Shown here: in pieces, positions 43,608 to 56,126 of the stretch
Numbering within the stretch: the first letter of the stretch is position 1
Layout of the letters: the number at the start of each line of letters is the position of its first letter
NCBI GenBank assembly: GCA_022829145.1
Contig: CM040746.1
Coordinates: 29,331,832 to 29,395,831, forward strand
Origin: Albula goreensis
Taxonomy: Eukaryota > Chordata > Actinopteri > Albuliformes > Albulidae
Direction: 5' to 3'
Length of the DNA: 64,000 nucleotides
Notes under the pieces: model-generated
Seen by the model: the letters and a program-made list of their open reading frames with translations, nothing else
The model's database searches: none
Told to the model about the DNA's origin: nothing
Position numbers and translations under genes: made by a program

Positions 43608-46600
43608 ATGGAGGCAGTGGTGAGTGAAGTCGTGGCTCCAGAGGACCTTATGGTAAGCATACGCATTACTATTAAGTTACCGTGATGTGGGCAATCTATT
43701 GTTCCTTGACTTCTGGACCTATTTCTTTCCGTCAAGGTGTTTTGAACGGTTTAGTGAGAAGGCCCATGTGTCCAGTCTCACGGGTGATTGCTAACTTCAC
43801 AATGCTATTTAACATCGCCAGCAGATACGAACTTCAGAGATCAAAACAAAACCTGTAAACACAGTGTTGAAGCCATTTATTATCGAATGTTTGACTACGG
43901 ATGAACAATTCCGTATGGCGGGGTTCTAACGTTACCTTAGTTAATATTACTGGAAACGCAATGTTAGGAAGTAGCGAGCTGTTCCAATGTTTAACGGTAC
44001 ATACGCAACACAATCTCTGAACTCTTTATCTTAGGCTACTTGGCCACCGGTAGCCTAGCTGGACACAAGTAAAGGAGTCTACGCAGTCTTCGTGAGTGTA
44101 GGAGGCTACTATATAAACACAAGTAATTTAGTTGAAGCTGCGTTGTTCTAGTTTGACATCGAGGGGAACATACTGTGTACAAGCTAGGTGTCTCATTAAT
44201 TTGCTGGATAGATGTTGGCAGATAGTTCTGTAAATGTCAGGGTTGTTAATCATACCGCACTCGAATCTGCGAATTCGTTTTCCTGTATGTTCCATTTAGA
44301 TGATTCCACATGACGCGTGACAGTGGCGTCAGGCCACGAACTACAAAATAGTCCGTATTAGCAGTATTGTTCTGGGTTTGATAAAGTAACCTAAGTTCAG
44401 TCCTGACGTACTTGTTATCACACATACTAATGTCAGTATTATTTATGCAACCTAATGCTAATACAGAAACCTGGTGGTCTTTTAGAAATTTGAGAAGAAG
44501 TACAATGGTGAATTGGCTAAGGGAGTCGTGTCCAAGGAGACAAAGTTCGAGTACGCTTGGTGTTTAATTCGGAGCAAGTATTCGGATGACATCAAGAAAG
44601 GAGTAGTACTGCTGGAGGGTGAGTACGCAACACTACATGTGACCACTCCTGCGAGATAATGAAAGTCGTTAAAGCACCTGTGGAAGACTTCGGGTCCAAT
44701 AATTCAATATTAAATTGAGTTTATACTTATTCGAGAAAATAATGTATGTCGTCTACTTTGTGTGTCATCTGTTACTTATAGGAGTTAAATACATTGATGT
44801 TATTTATAAGTAGAGGTATCCATGAAAGTGTGACCTATTTCACTTTGTGTTATTATTGTGTTATCAGCCAAAACTGTTTTTTTATTCCCCAGAAAATCTA
44901 ATTTGTAATGTTGAATTTCCGCCTGTTATTTCCTACTTAACCAGATTTATTATTCCATAGAGCTGGTTCAAAAGGGCACAAAAGATGACCAAAGAGACTA
45001 CTTATTCTACTTATCTGTTGCAAACTATAGACTGAAGGTAATGTATATTTCAGAGACACTGCCATTCCCAGAGCACTGTACCCTCAGAAACGAAGAATGA
45101 CGTGGTACTACTGTATCCTCTAATTTAAACTGTATACCACTAATTTGAGTGTCTCTTGGGCTTTCCTGCACCTGAGGCATTTCATCCATGGTGCAGCAAA
45201 ATGTTACTTTCTTTAACCAGTTCCAATGGGTAGCTTCTGTGCACCAGTATAATACAGCATCCAGAGTTGGGGGCCAGTTCCCTTTTGATCAATTTAGTTA
45301 AACTGTTGTGACTTACTTGCTAAACATTGTAGGTTTTTCATTGTAGATTTAATTTAATTCTTTTTCCTTAACTGATTTAATTGAAATGGAAATTGAATTG
45401 GTTCCAATTGACTCGGTAGACTATTTTAGCTATTTCTATATCTGTTTGATTTTTAGTTACACAACTGAGCAGTAAGACAAAGACACAGCTGTCACAGTGT
45501 GTATGTAAACATGATAGAAAACATCTTTTTGCACATCAACAAGGCTTTACACAGGCCTCAGCTCAAAATTAATGGGGGTCAATAGTTGAGGAAGAGGTTC
45601 CATTGTTATGTATGTTTTTAGGCAGCCATGAGTACCTGCCTCCTGATTCATGTGACAGCAAGCTTGCTTTTTTGCTTCACTGCAGATGCACAGGCAAATA
45701 TTTGGTCTGTACATCCACAGGCACCTGGCTGACCAGACGCTGCCTCTAGAGACCAGTTAGACTGATGAACTTAACCAGCTTAACCCCTGTCTTTCCTTGG
45801 CGAGGCTTGGCCAATTTTTGCCTCATCAATGTGGACCTCTGGCCATAGCCATTGATGGTTTAGCTGGGGCTCAAACACCCAGTCAAAGAGCTCACACCTA
45901 CTTCCCAATGAATGTCTTGCTGTATGAGCCACCCGGAGGCCTTGTAGAGAATTTTAGAAGGACAAATCAAGTTTGAAAAAAGATGTTATGAATAGCTGTT
46001 AAATAATTATGGCATGTTCATGTTAGCATTTGAAAATGTGCTTCCAAAATTGCTCTATATCATCTATGTACTTGTATGTTTTACTTAAATGGAAGTCAAA
46101 TTAATTGTTTTTACACAAATTGTACTTTATAACTGTGGTGAGTTTGTACTGTGTATGCCTTTATGGCTCTCCGAAGCAAACTCTTATTCTTCTGAAGCAT
46201 GGTGTCTTTTCCATGTGGTTCCTTTAGGAGTATGAAAAAGGTTTGAAGTACATCCGTGTTCTGCTCAAAAATGAGCCAGGAAATACGCAGGCCCTGGAGC
46301 TGGAGAAGCTCATTGACAAAGCCCTGAAGAAAGGTAAGGAGAGACAGATGGGTGGTTGGAGGGGCAGTGTTTTAAAATAACAGGCATGCTGCAGATCAAA
46401 GGCTTGAAAGATGGAAGAGTGCAGTGATCAGTAATCAATTGTATTGTGAATGAGCAGGAAAGCAGATGCAAAGAGCTAGAGGGGGACACACCATGGTTAT
46501 TTATGGCTAGAATACCATTGTTCAACTCTTTGAAGGGTGTGGCCATGACTGGGGACATAGGGTGTAACTGAGGGACAAAAAAGGATAAAGTCAGAGGTCA

Positions 46601-46834
46601 GACTAGGGCTTGCAGAATTGCAAGAGGACTGGGTGTATTGATTCGTAACTCTGAGTTCAGGAAGGAACAAAAACTAGACCTGATTAGTTGGTATTAGGTG
46701 ATCCTGAGTGGCTTTATGTTCTTCTGCCTCTTCCAGATGGCTTGGTTGGGATGGCAATCGTCGGGGGAATCGGTCTTGGTGTGGCTGGCTTGGCAGGTCT
46801 CATCGGTTTGGCTGTGGCAAAGACCAAATCCTAA
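43608..46834 (+). CDS. fis1: FIS1, mitochondrial fission 1 protein
   Basis: Exons: 43608-43652, 44486-44618, 44961-45037, 46228-46333, 46737-46834, in phase, giving 152 residues, exactly the human length. FIS1 is a tail-anchored adaptor on the outer mitochondrial and peroxisomal membranes, involved in fission and in recruiting factors such as DRP1 partners and TBC1D15. The N-terminal MEAVVSEVV and KFEKKYN lead into the two TPR-like repeats, which include FEYAWCLIRSKYSDDIKKG and FYLSVANYRLKEYEKGLKY. The C-terminal anchor (about 124-148, MAIVGGIGLGVAGLAGLIGL) is followed by the short basic tail AKTKS needed for targeting. It lies next to cldn15 as in human 7q22. A SINE-like relic sits in intron 3. 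A polyadenylation signal is at 47270. Confidence 0.97.
45750..45941 (-). mobile_element. tRNA-related SINE-like relic in fis1 intron 3
   Basis: On the minus strand the segment starts GGCCTCCGGGTGGCTCA, resembling a tRNA A-box region. It then has TGTTTGAGCCCC (plus about 45866-45877), close to a B box, followed by a unique body. The layout and words such as GCCACCCGGAGGCC resemble tRNA-headed fish SINEs. No poly(A) tail or clear duplication was found. The family cannot be named. Confidence 0.35.
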
Positions 46835-47269
46835 TAAGGATTGGGGAGAAGTCCACCTTTGTTGATCCTATCCTCGTACAGAAGACTGTCTTGCCTCCGT
46901 GAAACTGTTCTACATGTACAGATTCAGGCTGGATCAGGGCCAGATGTTACCAGACTAGTTCAGTATAGTTTGAGTCATTTAATACAAAGTCCTTTCCAAC
47001 TGAATTATTTTCCCTCACAATAATTAAGTTCATATTAAGTTGAACTTCATTAGGTTTGAAAAAGAAGCTGAGTGTTACAAGAGTGTTGTTTTGATTACTT
47101 TTCACCCCATGTTTTTCAATTTCTATCATATTTGAAGTTACTGATAATCTTTGGGATGAACAGTCAATATTATACATTTGTGTTCATTTTTCAGTTTAAT
47201 TTACTGTCATGACCACTGGAGAATTTAAATACATTGACATCTTAAATTGATCATATCTTGTTTGAGCTT

Positions 47270-47275
47270 AATAAA
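47270..47275 (+). terminator. fis1 polyadenylation signal
   Basis: AATAAA lies 436 bases after the fis1 stop. Further AATAAA motifs occur at about 49040-49140, so longer 3' ends are possible. Confidence 0.6.
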
Positions 47276-50200
47276 ACGCTGGTATGTAACTTGCTTGTTT
47301 TGCTAATTGATAAAGTATTGAAATAACAGAAGAGTTTAACTAACAGAAGGTTGTTTGAGCTCTGAACTGACTCACAAAAACAGTGGTTTGAATAAGGCCT
47401 TTCTTCCCATATTTTGAGTAGCTTATCCAAATATGAACTTCTCATATACTGCAGCACTGGCCCTGATCTAGTGTTTGTGGAGGCCTTGAGTGTGGTGCAT
47501 AGCAGCTGCTTGCCTGAGTACTAAAACTTCACAGGATATATTCACCTGTACAGTGTTTTTGTTTTTTTTTAATACCATGACTAGGTGGTTAAATTTTGGC
47601 CTTGGAAGTATCCTGTTCATCCAACCCCTTACACCCAACATGCTGTGTACTGCATCTAATATTTCAGAAGGGGCTGTGTCCTGACATAGATTTCCAAATT
47701 TTGATCTGACCAGTTTTCCATAGGAAAGCAACTACACCATTATTCATCCTAGCCTGTGAATATATAGAAGTAATCACTTATCAGCAAACTAAATATAGTG
47801 GTCTGCCCACATTAGGTCTAACATATTGTTACTTGTGTACAGACTTGATGTTATACATACCTGTAAGCAATTGACCAGGTGGAGAGGGTGATTACGGTGT
47901 TAATTTTACTTGTAGCATAATGAAACTGACCATGAACATTTATGGCAATGGTCATAAATGCCGTGAGTACTATGGCTCATGGTTGAATTAAACAGTACAA
48001 CTGCAGTATGCTAATTTTATAACCTCAGCTTTTGAATGTGCTAATTTGATGGTAGCAGAAATGTTTGGGTACAGTTTTGTACTCGTGCATGGGACACATT
48101 TATCCTTCTGCAATCAGAATCAGATCCAGGTATTTCTGCATATATTATAATTTATAATATAAGGAGGCTCTGTTAAAGAGAGACTGTTCCTTGAAAGTTA
48201 GTTCAGATTGTAGAAGTTTTCAGAGGTTTCCTGTTTAGTTATGTGTTGATAAAGCATGTTGTGAACCAGACCATTTGTTGTTTCTCTTCGGTGGAGTTGT
48301 AAATTGGTTCAAAAGCTTGTGATTGCCCTGGGGCTCAGTGGGTGCTCTGAATTTCCCAAAGCAAGGAAGCACCATCAAGCAAAAGTCACATTCTAGTGTC
48401 AGAGGAGATGTTGCACCATGGTGGAGTGTTTTGGAAGTCTTCTCTTTCCTTAATACCTTCCCCCATGTATTGCACATTAGTCAGAGATTGACATCAGTAG
48501 CTGCAGCAGTCCTTTTTTCCAGAAAACATAGGAGGTTACAATGGTGGTGTTATGTGACCCATGCATCTTTGTTGTAGTAGACTCGGGGCCTTTTGAAAAA
48601 TATTTAATATAGACTAGTCATAGGTAGGAGTTTTTTGTAGAAATCTTCCTGCCACTCCTGCCACCCCTGGTGCACCAAGAATCAGACTCATGTCCAGGAA
48701 GCTGAATATTAATCTCTGTCAGACATGATGTTAAAGGTTGTTCCAAGTAACTTGTTCCAGTGATTTGAAATATTGATATTCTTTGAAAAACTGTACTTTA
48801 AATATTATCTACTTTCAGTTTGTTAACTATACAGTCTAAAACTTCAAATACAGTATCTGGTTATTGGAATGCCACTACATATTGTAGAAACCAGTTGAAA
48901 CCAGTTAATAAACACTTATCTCATCAAATTAAGGTGAGTTCTAGGAGAATAAGAACACATTTATGTTGGATTTTGTAAAGGCTAGAGGATGAAATGTGCT
49001 GCCAAATATATTTCTGAAGGTGTTCTTTTTGTTTAATTGTAAATAAATATTTTATTGCACTTAATACTGTTTGCTTGTTTTTTGCTTTGTATAGAATTGA
49101 CATTATGTACTAAATAATATTAGACAAGCAAATAAAGATTTGTTTTTTGATTCATGTATGTATTCATTGAATTAATCACATACATTAACACTAGCCCTTC
49201 ACAGGAGGAATGGTGCTGTTACCTGTAATGCATGCAGTTAATTGAAAATGAATTTGAAAATGTTATTTTTAATTCAATCAGTTGAGTTTCTTTATTTTTA
49301 GCCTTTGCCATACCAGCCTTCTGTGCAATCCAGGAATGCAAATCACACCGTGCCTATAAATGAAACCAAATCAGACAAGGTAACTAGTTTGTCTGAGCAT
49401 CTGGTTCAATAGTTGGCCTTAGGTGGTATTAGTGTTTTTAATGTAACGTTTTAATGCAGTTAATTACAGTTAATCACCAATATTTTTAGATTTCAATTTA
49501 AAATTGACTTCCCTAAAAATACTAAAACATTACTGTTACTGCACTTGCAAAATGTATGTAAAGCCTTTCTTTTAAATTTCATCATTTGATCATTCCAGTA
49601 AACAAGTCAGTAGGCATCTCGTCCAAATTAGAATGAAAGGAAGTTAAAAACTTAAAAACTTTTCTTTTCCATTCAGCCATTTAAATCACACTGAATTTCA
49701 TGGAGTATTGGTCTGATAATTTTCCTCCATAAATTGCAATATTCAGGAAGTACATCATAATAAAACTTGACCTTGTTAGAAAAACTGTTTATCTTCTCAT
49801 CCGTGTTCTGTATCCCTGTGAAAATGAAAATGACTCAACCCTGCTGAGAATCTACATCCTGTTAGCTCAGACCTTGCCTACTGGATACAAGCTCCTATCA
49901 CCCTATTATCCAGAGTGCATTGCCCACTGCAGCCTGCACAATACTTTGTCCTGGTTTGGACTTATTTTTGGTGTAGGGGATGGTTGGAGTATTGAATCAG
50001 TGTCAGGACTGTCCCTGTATTTCTCCCTCATTGACTACCTCTTTGTCTCTCTGAAATGGTGGGGCATTCAGAGTTGCCACCGTTTCAGTTATAAGCTATT
50101 TCTCCAAGTGACCAAAATATAGCATAAAAATGTAGCTTATATCTATGTATTTATGTGCAAGGTACATCTCTTGGCAATTATTGTAAATAAGCTTTTTATT

Positions 50201-51735
50201 AGTCATGCATGTTTATGAGGATCTGTGCAGATGTATTTGTTCCACTTTTTCTTCTGCTTCAAAACTCATGAACTATACTGTGAAACTGAAGAAATTGTAA
50301 GGTAACACTTAATCTGTGCCAGACAGGCAATATTACGATTCATGCCCTCTGCAGGTAGGCACTAAGAAGAGTAAATATGTCCCTAACAACTGGTTTCCAC
50401 TCCATAGAGTACATTTAGGTAATTATTTGTTTGTGCTATAACAAACAATGTTAAACACTAACAAGGCAGACCTCATAGCACAAACTAAGAGGTACAAATA
50501 GTGCAATAAAAACTGGACCTTGATAAAAACCTCCTGCCATAAAGCTGACTTTTACAACTGGGCAGAATCCATCCCTCTCATTTTTCTTTTTCTGTGCCAG
50601 GTAAATAATCAGAGTTCAAATGGAACTGTAGGATAGGAGGGCAAATGGGGGTGTTTTATTATTGAGGCAGATGAGTTGCTTATTTTACATGCTGGTTGTG
50701 TTAAATGTTGGATGAAATTTCTGATCTGGGCTTGTAGACTGAATTCACAGTTATTATTGATTACTTGTAGTTTTTTCATTCCTTGAAAAAAATGCCTGGT
50801 GGTTTTTCAGAGTTTTGACAACACCACCTTCAAACTGTAAAACTGTAAATGTAGATGTCAATTTCCTCTTAAAAATTAATAAAACACACCATAATACTAC
50901 TGCCTCATGGCAATTATTGATGCTCCAAATATCTCTCAGAATTATGTGAAGGAACTTCTCTTCCAGGTCCTTAATGCCACATGTTATCAAGTTCTTCAAC
51001 TTTCTTGACATTTTACACTCCTATCATATTTTTTATCTGATCAAAGGACTTGTTGTCTGACAACCACGCAAATCGGGCCTTCAAGATCACACAACCCTCA
51101 CCTGAGAAGCTTTGGAAAGGCCTTTAAATTTTATTCTTGGTAATGGAGATACTTTTACAATGACCATGAACATGGCCTGAAAATGGTACAGTGCCCTTTA
51201 CTATTGTGATTTAAGTGTGTTTCAAGTTCTGCAACAGACTGATTTTCAATTTGGATGAAAGCATTTACCTTTTAAAGTATGTTTCCCATATAACATGGCA
51301 TACCACTAAATGACAAGTACTGGGCACGTGCATCCATGTTTCTGAAAATCGATACTGTTATTTGTTAGTTATATGACTTTGAGGTTGACGCTGAGGCAGG
51401 TTAATGTGCATAATATGGAAGTGAGCATGCTATCAAAGACATCATGTGAACGTTGGACTTTCGTGACAATTTGTCTACCGATACACACCTGTTCAGTGTC
51501 AAAGGATTGTAGAGAGAAAAGGGAGGGAGGCAAGTATCATAAATCATTGATCTTTCTCTCTCTAACCATCATTCCATTCGAGACTTCGATGGGCTTATAT
51601 GTTCTAGTCTCGCCTCTGTAAGCAGGATAAAACAAGAGCGATAAGAAAGTACATGAAAGCAGTAAGACAGAGGTTACATAGCAAAACTGTTGAAAGACCA
51701 ACACATAAATAGAAGAAATTTATGAAGTTTGAACA
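47276..51735. other. Intergenic region between fis1 and cldn15
   Basis: 4.5 kb of AT-rich sequence with no supported exon on either strand. It includes several late AATAAA motifs and the presumptive cldn15 promoter. A TATA-like CATAAATAG lies at about 51704, roughly 30 bases before the cldn15 ATG, too close to be a confident promoter. Confidence 0.5.
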
Positions 51736-54655
51736 ATGGATCCCATTGTAGAAGTTGTTGCATTTTTACTCGGTTTTTTGGGATGGGTGATGGTGGGAAT
51801 TGCTCTTCCAAACCGCTACTGGAAAGTATCCACTGTGGATGGCAACGTTATCACAACATCTACTATTTACGAGAACCTATGGATGTCCTGCGCTACAGAT
51901 TCTACCGGTGTCCACAACTGCCGTGAATTTCCCTCGCTACTGGCCCTGTCAGGTACGGCATAGTCATCCAAAGATAGGTTCTATAGGCCTATACCATTGA
52001 CAGTAGTGCCTAATAAGGTCGAATTCACAATCTTAAACGGATAAAAATGTATTTCAAACAAAGTGGAGCGTTGGTAGACCTGTTCATGAATGATTGGGCT
52101 GTTAAAAATTTAGGCTGAATTGAGGATTTTTGTAACCACTCAGGTTATACAGTATTGTTTGATTTTCGACTACTTACTTTTGATGGTGGTGAGACGAATC
52201 ATTGTTGTTTTGTTACCTCTATATTAGGTTTATGAACATATTAATATGTTTTGTGTATGTGTTGAATGTTTTTTAAATGCCACTAGCAAAACTACCTTTA
52301 AATTCATAAAATTTACAAGTCCTTTATGGAAATCCTTGATGTGTGTAAATTGTTATCACATACTTTACTGGCTGTCAGGTGTGCTTTGAGTCCTTGTTTT
52401 ACAGATATGTTTGTCTGAAATAAAATTAAAGTGCTATATTTACATTAATCATTGTTAAGATTATTTTTGAGCCGTCATTTGTCTAGGCGCATGCTTTTTT
52501 ATATGTCTAAAAGCCTTATGTATATCGGAGCGGTGCCCTGAAAATGTTGGCTAACAGGAGTCACAGTGAGGTTTTATGTAAAAGTTAAGGGGGACTAATT
52601 GGAATTACATCAACAATACGTGCTATTAGATTTTTTATTAATATTTTAAACATTGACTTGACACTTTTAAAAACAATTACGAATGCCATTGTGTTTTACG
52701 CATCGCAGTATGGTACAGTGCTGTTAAAGAATGAAAATGCAGATGCATGTTTGAGAACTAGTTTTCACAAACTTAGTCCCGTTGAAGCCTAGAATTTCTA
52801 TTTACGTGTATATATTATACAGAATAGGACTGTACATGTACATAGTGAAATGAATGGGCTATATTTCAACACAATATTTATTAACAAACTGAAATCTCAG
52901 GTCATTACAAACAAAGTCATTATTGCTACAGATTTTTCATGGTGCATATTTTAAATATGTTGTATGTTTTTCCATTCAGAAACCAGTAGTATTGAATAAC
53001 TGTCATCATAATCATCCCAATACTTTAATAAATACAATATTTTTTTTAACTTCAACTGATGTTAAAGCAAATTATTTGATCAGAAAGGAGAAATATTTCA
53101 TCAGCAAGATGCAAACTTTAGGTATACACAAGAGGGCTAATTGTGTTAGAATGAAGAAGTTTGTATGACTGCAGTGGTAAAACTAAAGAATTATATGTTA
53201 AATGTATTGTATTGTCATTCCTACCGAAGTATGATATGTTGACGTGAACAAACGTTCTAGTTAATGTTCTGTTGATAGTTAATCTTATTTATGGTTTCGT
53301 TCTCTCATTAGGTTATGTGCAGGCATCTCGCGCGCTGATGATCGCAGCCGTAGTGTTGGGGACTTTTGGGATTCTTGCAACAATGGTTGGGATGCAATGC
53401 TCTAAAGCTGGAGGAGAAAACTATATTCTAAAAGGCAGAATTGCTGGCACAGGTGGCGCATTCTTTTTGCTACAGGGTAAGGATGGTAACCCATTTTTAA
53501 TAAATCAGCCATCGCACACCTTTACAGCATGAACTCGCACTCTAATTTACCAACATTCTACTGATATACAATAATTTTCTACCACAGCCGACAGACCTCG
53601 CTCGAGTTTATGAAAAGAAATGTTAACTTATCCTTCCGTCAAATTTCAGGTCTGTGTACTATGATTTCTGTGTCCTGGTATGCCTTCAACATTACTCAGG
53701 ACTTCTTCGATCCCTTCTACCCTGGGACAAAGTAAGTGGTCAGAGATCCACTCTGTAAGTGGTCTTTTATTTTATTTTTATGTGCGTTGATGTTACATGA
53801 CTGCCCCCTGCTGTGGTGTAGATATACCTACAGTTTCACCGAGGGAACTTACAGACCTAGTGAAATGTACTGGTTCTCATGCTTTGTAATTTACAGCAAT
53901 AAACCCTCAGTATTTGAAGTATGGTGTTTTTGCTCTGTTATATATAGATATGAAATTGGTGAAGGCCTGTATATTGGATGGTGCTCAGCTACATTGGCCA
54001 TCTGTTCAGGAGTGTGTCTGCTGTGTGCCTGCAAACTTGAACAGCCTGAACCTACGTGAGTTTAATGTCTGTGAGAGTTCAGTTCATCTGTCTTTTTCAT
54101 GTCGTCTCTCTGGCTGTATCCTAGCTTCCTCTTTAATTTGGTTGTGCTAACTAGGTACATCTAAAGAGTGCATGTTTGATTACTTTTAAACACCAAAATA
54201 ATTCAAGAAGCAGCAAACCTAGGTGTCATTTCTCTCTCCTTTACTTCCATTCCATACATACAAAGTATACTAAATACATACGCTGTATATTTCATACTAA
54301 ACCTGACAAAAAATATGTGAAGGTCAATGTGAAGCTCAAATGGAGTGCAAATGATTTTTCATTGCACTGTATGATTATTTGATTTATTTATTACATGTAA
54401 GTGTCTGAGTTTCAGTTGTCAGTCAGAGAGAACTGCTGCCCACCTGTCCCTCTGCATGTGTCTTTTCATTTGTTATTGCTGCTGTCAGTCTCTGATTCTA
54501 TACATTTTAAAACATATTTATCTTGTAATTCTTTCTCTGTATGTCTGGTTCTCAGGCCCTACATGTACCATCAAAGCAAAGGCACGGTGTATTCTGCGGC
54601 TGCGCCATCACATAGGGGTGCTTCCAGCACCTACGACAGGAATGCATATGTCTAG
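51736..54655 (+). CDS. cldn15: Claudin-15
   Basis: Exons: 51736-51952, 53312-53476, 53650-53731, 53948-54055, 54556-54655, in phase, giving 223 residues. Claudin-15 is a tight-junction protein that forms paracellular cation (sodium) pores, classically in intestine. The claudin signature is present: W29, NLW at 47-49, then C52 and C62 in the first extracellular loop. The acidic residues tied to cation selectivity in mammalian claudin-15 (E46, D55, E64) are all kept at the same numbers. Four helices lie at about 7-25, 80-100, 115-137 and 160-182. The second loop has [20 protein letters not shown], and the C-terminus ends in a PDZ ligand (DRNAYV). Claudin-10 is the nearest alternative, but loop sequence and fis1 linkage favour claudin-15. 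Fish have duplicates (15a/15b); which one this is cannot be told. Confidence 0.93.
51953..53311. other. cldn15 intron 1
   Basis: 1.36 kb, AT-rich. An open stretch at 52923-53168 has no homology I recognise and no consensus splice sites, so I treat it as intron. Confidence 0.7.
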
Positions 54656-54774
54656 GAAGGAAGAACCTGACAACTCTCCATGGGTGAAACACATGCTACC
54701 CATCCTCTCAACTCAGACCAAACCATTGCAGTTTCATTGCATATACCTAGTTGATACTGTTCATTATCCTGCCA

Positions 54775-54810
54775 CCCCCCCCACCCCCCCAACACACACA
54801 CACACACACC
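54775..54810. repeat. C-run and CA microsatellite in cldn15 3' UTR
   Basis: A C-rich tract (CCCCCCCACCCCCCC) runs into about nine CA units shortly after the cldn15 stop. Confidence 0.85.
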
Positions 54811-55347
54811 GCTTTATGTGAAACTGCTCTTATGGAAAAGATGAAAATACAGTGATGTACAAGCTGCTGTTCCATGAATGCCATAAATATGAAACCTGAG
54901 ATGTTGTGCAGAAATCTGAGACTAAAAAAGCTGAAAGATTGCTATTTAAATGAAACTAATCAAAAGTTACTCTAATCAACTGTAAGTCACTTTTGATAAA
55001 CTGTATAATGTATTACCTGTAATGTAATGCAATGTAACTGCAAAATATGGCAATGTGTTATTCTGTAACCAAACAGATGATTTGACCGGGATTACCCTTA
55101 AAGGTTTGGGTATAATGACTAGAAAAAAATGAATGTAAAATAAAATTATATACATAGGTGAATAATTGCAGTGTATCCTTTAGTTTATTTTTGCATTGAT
55201 ATATCAGTTTTTGTAAATCACATATGCCCCTAATATACACAGCTAGATGTAACAGCCTAAATGAAGGTCAACATAGTGGAATGTTCATATTTTTAAACAT
55301 TGTTTTGTCCAACATACATGTAAATGTTTTGTCTTTTGTTTTTCTTT

Positions 55348-55353
55348 AATAAA
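55348..55353 (+). terminator. cldn15 polyadenylation signal
   Basis: AATAAA in an AT-rich context about 690 bases after the cldn15 stop, consistent with a medium-length 3' UTR. Confidence 0.55.
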
Positions 55354-55665
55354 TCCAATTGAAAAAGTTTTGTGTATTATATGAATTTAATCTTACATCC
55401 AGTTATGTCTCCAATGATTACCATGAGTTAAATATTTTGAGAGTGACAGAGATTGTTCATGGGTTTCATTAAATATTAATTGGAAATTAAACACTCAATT
55501 GTTAGGTATTTAATGTAATATTTTAGTGGAACGATGAGGGAGAGATCCACACACCATAATTACACTTCTTCAGGCACGGCCAGAATATACTGTATTTGGA
55601 TATTTCAGAACGTCCCACATCGAACACGGGCACAGAGACTGTCATTTCATGTTTTAAAAAAGCGA

Positions 55666-55684
55666 CCAATGGGATGATACCACG
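55666..55684 (+). promoter_or_regulatory. ER stress response element (ERSE) before dnajc3
   Basis: CCAAT at 55666-55670, nine bases, then CCACG at 55680-55684 is a perfect fit to the ERSE consensus CCAAT-N9-CCACG, which is bound by NF-Y plus ATF6 or XBP1. It lies 443 bases upstream of the dnajc3 ATG. DNAJC3 is a known unfolded-protein-response target in mammals, so function is likely. Confidence 0.8.
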
Positions 55685-55835
55685 TTGGTAGGCAAACGCG
55701 GATGTGTGGTGGTTCGCCGATAGCTAATGCTGACAGGTTCGCGTAATAGGAGTGAAGCACTCAAACTGGACGGGGGTGAAGTTTCACTTCTTAAAACTTA
55801 CAACTGACAGCTGCTGGCGACCCCTCACTGTCAAA

Positions 55836-55843
55836 CCACGTCA
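55836..55843 (-). promoter_or_regulatory. UPRE-type site (TGACGTGG) before dnajc3
   Basis: CCACGTCA on the plus strand is the exact reverse complement of TGACGTGG, the ATF6/XBP1 unfolded-protein-response core. It lies 284 bases before the dnajc3 ATG and 152 bases after the ERSE. Confidence 0.65.
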
Positions 55844-56126
55844 GAAGAAACAAGAGCAATATACCAATTGTATACCAGTAGATAAGTAAGGTTAAAGATT
55901 AGCGAGGGGAAATCGACAGACGAAAGCCACTGCGTTTGTGTGGGAACGTTAGATGCCGGTTCCAGTCAGGCAGTCGGAGACTTTAGAAACACGTACCGTA
56001 GTCTACATTTCTCTGTAGGCAAGATGGACAGCTAGCTATCAGTAGCTAGATGTTTTACAGAGTGCATTTAAAGACTTGCTGTGCAATAAAAGCGTTTGAA
56101 CAGTTCTATTAGGCAGCTACGTGGTA

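Larger units (their letters stand above)
55354..56126 (+). promoter_or_regulatory. dnajc3 promoter and 5' UTR
   Basis: 773 bases between the cldn15 3' end and the dnajc3 ATG. The section from about 55650 is GC-richer with CpGs and carries an exact ERSE and an exact UPRE (listed separately). No TATA box is evident. The transcription start cannot be placed from sequence alone. Confidence 0.6.

Noticed and set aside
49874..50122. 82-codon frame between fis1 and cldn15
   Set aside because: No recognisable domain, no splice context and no related neighbour; expected by chance in 4.5 kb of intergenic DNA.
51736..54655. Claudin-10 identity
   Set aside because: First-loop residues ([22 protein letters not shown]) and the C-terminal RNAYV fit claudin-15 better, and fis1 is next door as in human.
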